From Candidatus Hydrogenedentota bacterium (GTDB taxonomy: Bacteria; Hydrogenedentota; Hydrogenedentia; Hydrogenedentales; SLHB01), in assembly GCA_016934125.1 (NCBI GenBank), contig JAFGTL010000419.1, forward strand, positions 1-5,850: a stretch of DNA of 5,850 nucleotides, in the 5' to 3' direction. Shown in pieces: positions 4,981 to 5,850 of the stretch. Every line of letters starts with the position of its first letter. The stretch's first letter is position 1. The translations under genes and the position numbers were made by a program. Under the pieces are notes generated by a model. That model was given only the letters and a program-made list of their open reading frames with translations. It was not told where the DNA came from and searched no databases.

Positions 4981-5850
4981 GTGGCCACGGACATGCTGCT
5001 CGGAATCGATCTCGGAACCACGGTGCTCAAGGTGTGCGCCTTCGATGCCCGTTCCGGCGCCACCCTCGGGCAGGCGGCCCGCCGGCTCGCCGTTCACAAG
5101 ACGCCCGACGGCGGCCGCGAGCAGAGGCCCGGCGCGGTGGATCGCGCCTTTTCGAGCGCGGCCGCTGAATTGCGCGGCCTCCTCGGCGCGCGTTGGGGCC
5201 GTGTGGCCGGAATCGGCTTGGCCGCGCAGGGGGGCAGCTCGATCATCGCTGACAGGCGCTCGGGCAAGGCCTCCACGCCCATGATCCTGTGGAACGACGG
5301 CCGTACGCGCGGGCATTCCTCCCGGCTCGCCGGAGGAATCCCCACGGCATTCTGGCGCGAGCGCGTCCTGCGCGACTTCGCGCCCACCGGGCTCGGCCGG
5401 TTGCTGTGGCTCAAGGAAGAACGCCCCGAGTTGTTCCGGCATGACACGATCCACGCCGGCGCGGGCGAATACCTCTTCTTCAAGATGACGGGCGTCTGGC
5501 GCCAGGATGCCGGGAACGCCATCCAGATCGGCTCGTTCAACGCCGCCACGAAACGCCTGGATCCGGCCCTGTTCGACTTGGTGGGTGTGCCCCTGTCGTT
5601 CGTAGCGCCTCTGCGGCAGGGGCACGAAACGGCGCCGTTGTGCGCGAAAGCAGCGCGTTCGCTCGAACTGCCGACGGGCATTCCCGTGGCAGGGCCCTAT
5701 ATCGATCAGGAGGCCGGCTACCTGTCGGCGTGCGCCGCCGCCGGCCGGCCGCTCCAGTGTTCCCTGGGCACGGCCTGGGTGGGCAACTACGCGGTGGCCG
5801 ACGACGCGGTAGGCGCGTCGCCCTATCAGCTTGTGCTGCCGAATCCGGCC
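4981..5850 (+). CDS. FGGY-family carbohydrate kinase, 3'-truncated by window edge
   Basis: Seen: the frame is open from GTG 4981 to the window end, 290 codons with no stop; FGGY kinases are usually about 480-520 residues. The N-terminal ATPase strand-loop is G-I-D-L-G-T-T (8-14). W-N-D-G-R-T (104-109) matches the family W-x-D-x-R signature. Y-L-F-F-K-M-T-G (164-171) matches the usual Y-L-x-x-x-L-T-G. The catalytic-base region appears as Y-I-D-Q-E-A (240-245), with D242 aligning by position with Asp233 of E. coli xylulokinase. S-L-G-T-A (261-265) begins the second, ATP-binding domain. Start alternatives are GTG 4975, overlapping the methyltransferase stop, and ATG 4993; the Shine-Dalgarno spacing supports 4981. 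Known: these enzymes phosphorylate xylulose, ribulose, glycerol, gluconate and similar sugars with ATP in the cytoplasm. Inferred: it completes activation of the sugar handled by this cluster and may produce the DeoR effector. Substrate is not determinable. Confidence 0.9.
   Translation, partial: MATDMLLGIDLGTTVLKVCAFDARSGATLGQAARRLAVHKTPDGGREQRPGAVDRAFSSAAAELRGLLGARWGRVAGIGLAAQGGSSIIADRRSGKASTPMILWNDGRTRGHSSRLAGGIPTAFWRERVLRDFAPTGLGRLLWLKEERPELFRHDTIHAGAGEYLFFKMTGVWRQDAGNAIQIGSFNAATKRLDPALFDLVGVPLSFVAPLRQGHETAPLCAKAARSLELPTGIPVAGPYIDQEAGYLSACAAAGRPLQCSLGTAWVGNYAVADDAVGASPYQLVLPNPA

Noticed and set aside
4954..5625. Open frame on the - strand (223 codons) opposite the kinase
   Set aside because: The + strand frame carries the FGGY kinase motifs in order; this one shows none and has no ribosome binding site.

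Overview
The window is GC-rich bacterial DNA, almost completely coding, with six genes in a row on the + strand and nothing convincing on the - strand. The first and last genes are cut by the window edges. The gene set pairs an exported DUF6807/'PmoA-like' protein with a Gfo/Idh/MocA oxidoreductase. That pairing is typical of polysaccharide- and sugar-degrading bacteria of the Planctomycetota, Lentisphaerota, Verrucomicrobiota or Hydrogenedentota kind. The assignment is inferred from gene content and composition; no rRNA or other phylogenetic marker is present.

Layout: (1) 1-990, the C-terminal three quarters of a class III PLP-dependent aminotransferase; (2) 1022-2545, a long (507 aa) Gfo/Idh/MocA NAD(P)-dependent oxidoreductase; (3) 2547-3305, a DeoR-family transcriptional repressor; (4) 3364-4326, a secreted DUF6807 (PF14100-like) protein; (5) 4334-4978, a class I SAM-dependent methyltransferase; (6) 4981 to the window end, the N-terminal 290 residues of an FGGY-family carbohydrate kinase. 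Intergenic gaps are 31, 1, 58, 7 and 2 bases, so co-transcription and translational coupling are likely. The 58-base gap before gene 4 is the one place with possible transcriptional signals: a weak sigma70-like promoter whose -10 box runs into a perfect 6-bp inverted repeat. This could be an operator for the DeoR protein encoded just upstream.

Taken together the cluster looks like a small regulated carbohydrate or amino-sugar/polyol utilisation locus. The exported protein would act outside the cytoplasm, the oxidoreductase and aminotransferase would interconvert hydroxyl, keto and amino groups, the kinase would phosphorylate the resulting sugar, and the DeoR protein would sense a phosphosugar. 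The substrate cannot be read from the sequence, and this pathway is inference. No tRNA, rRNA, CRISPR array, insertion sequence, attachment site or strong terminator was seen.
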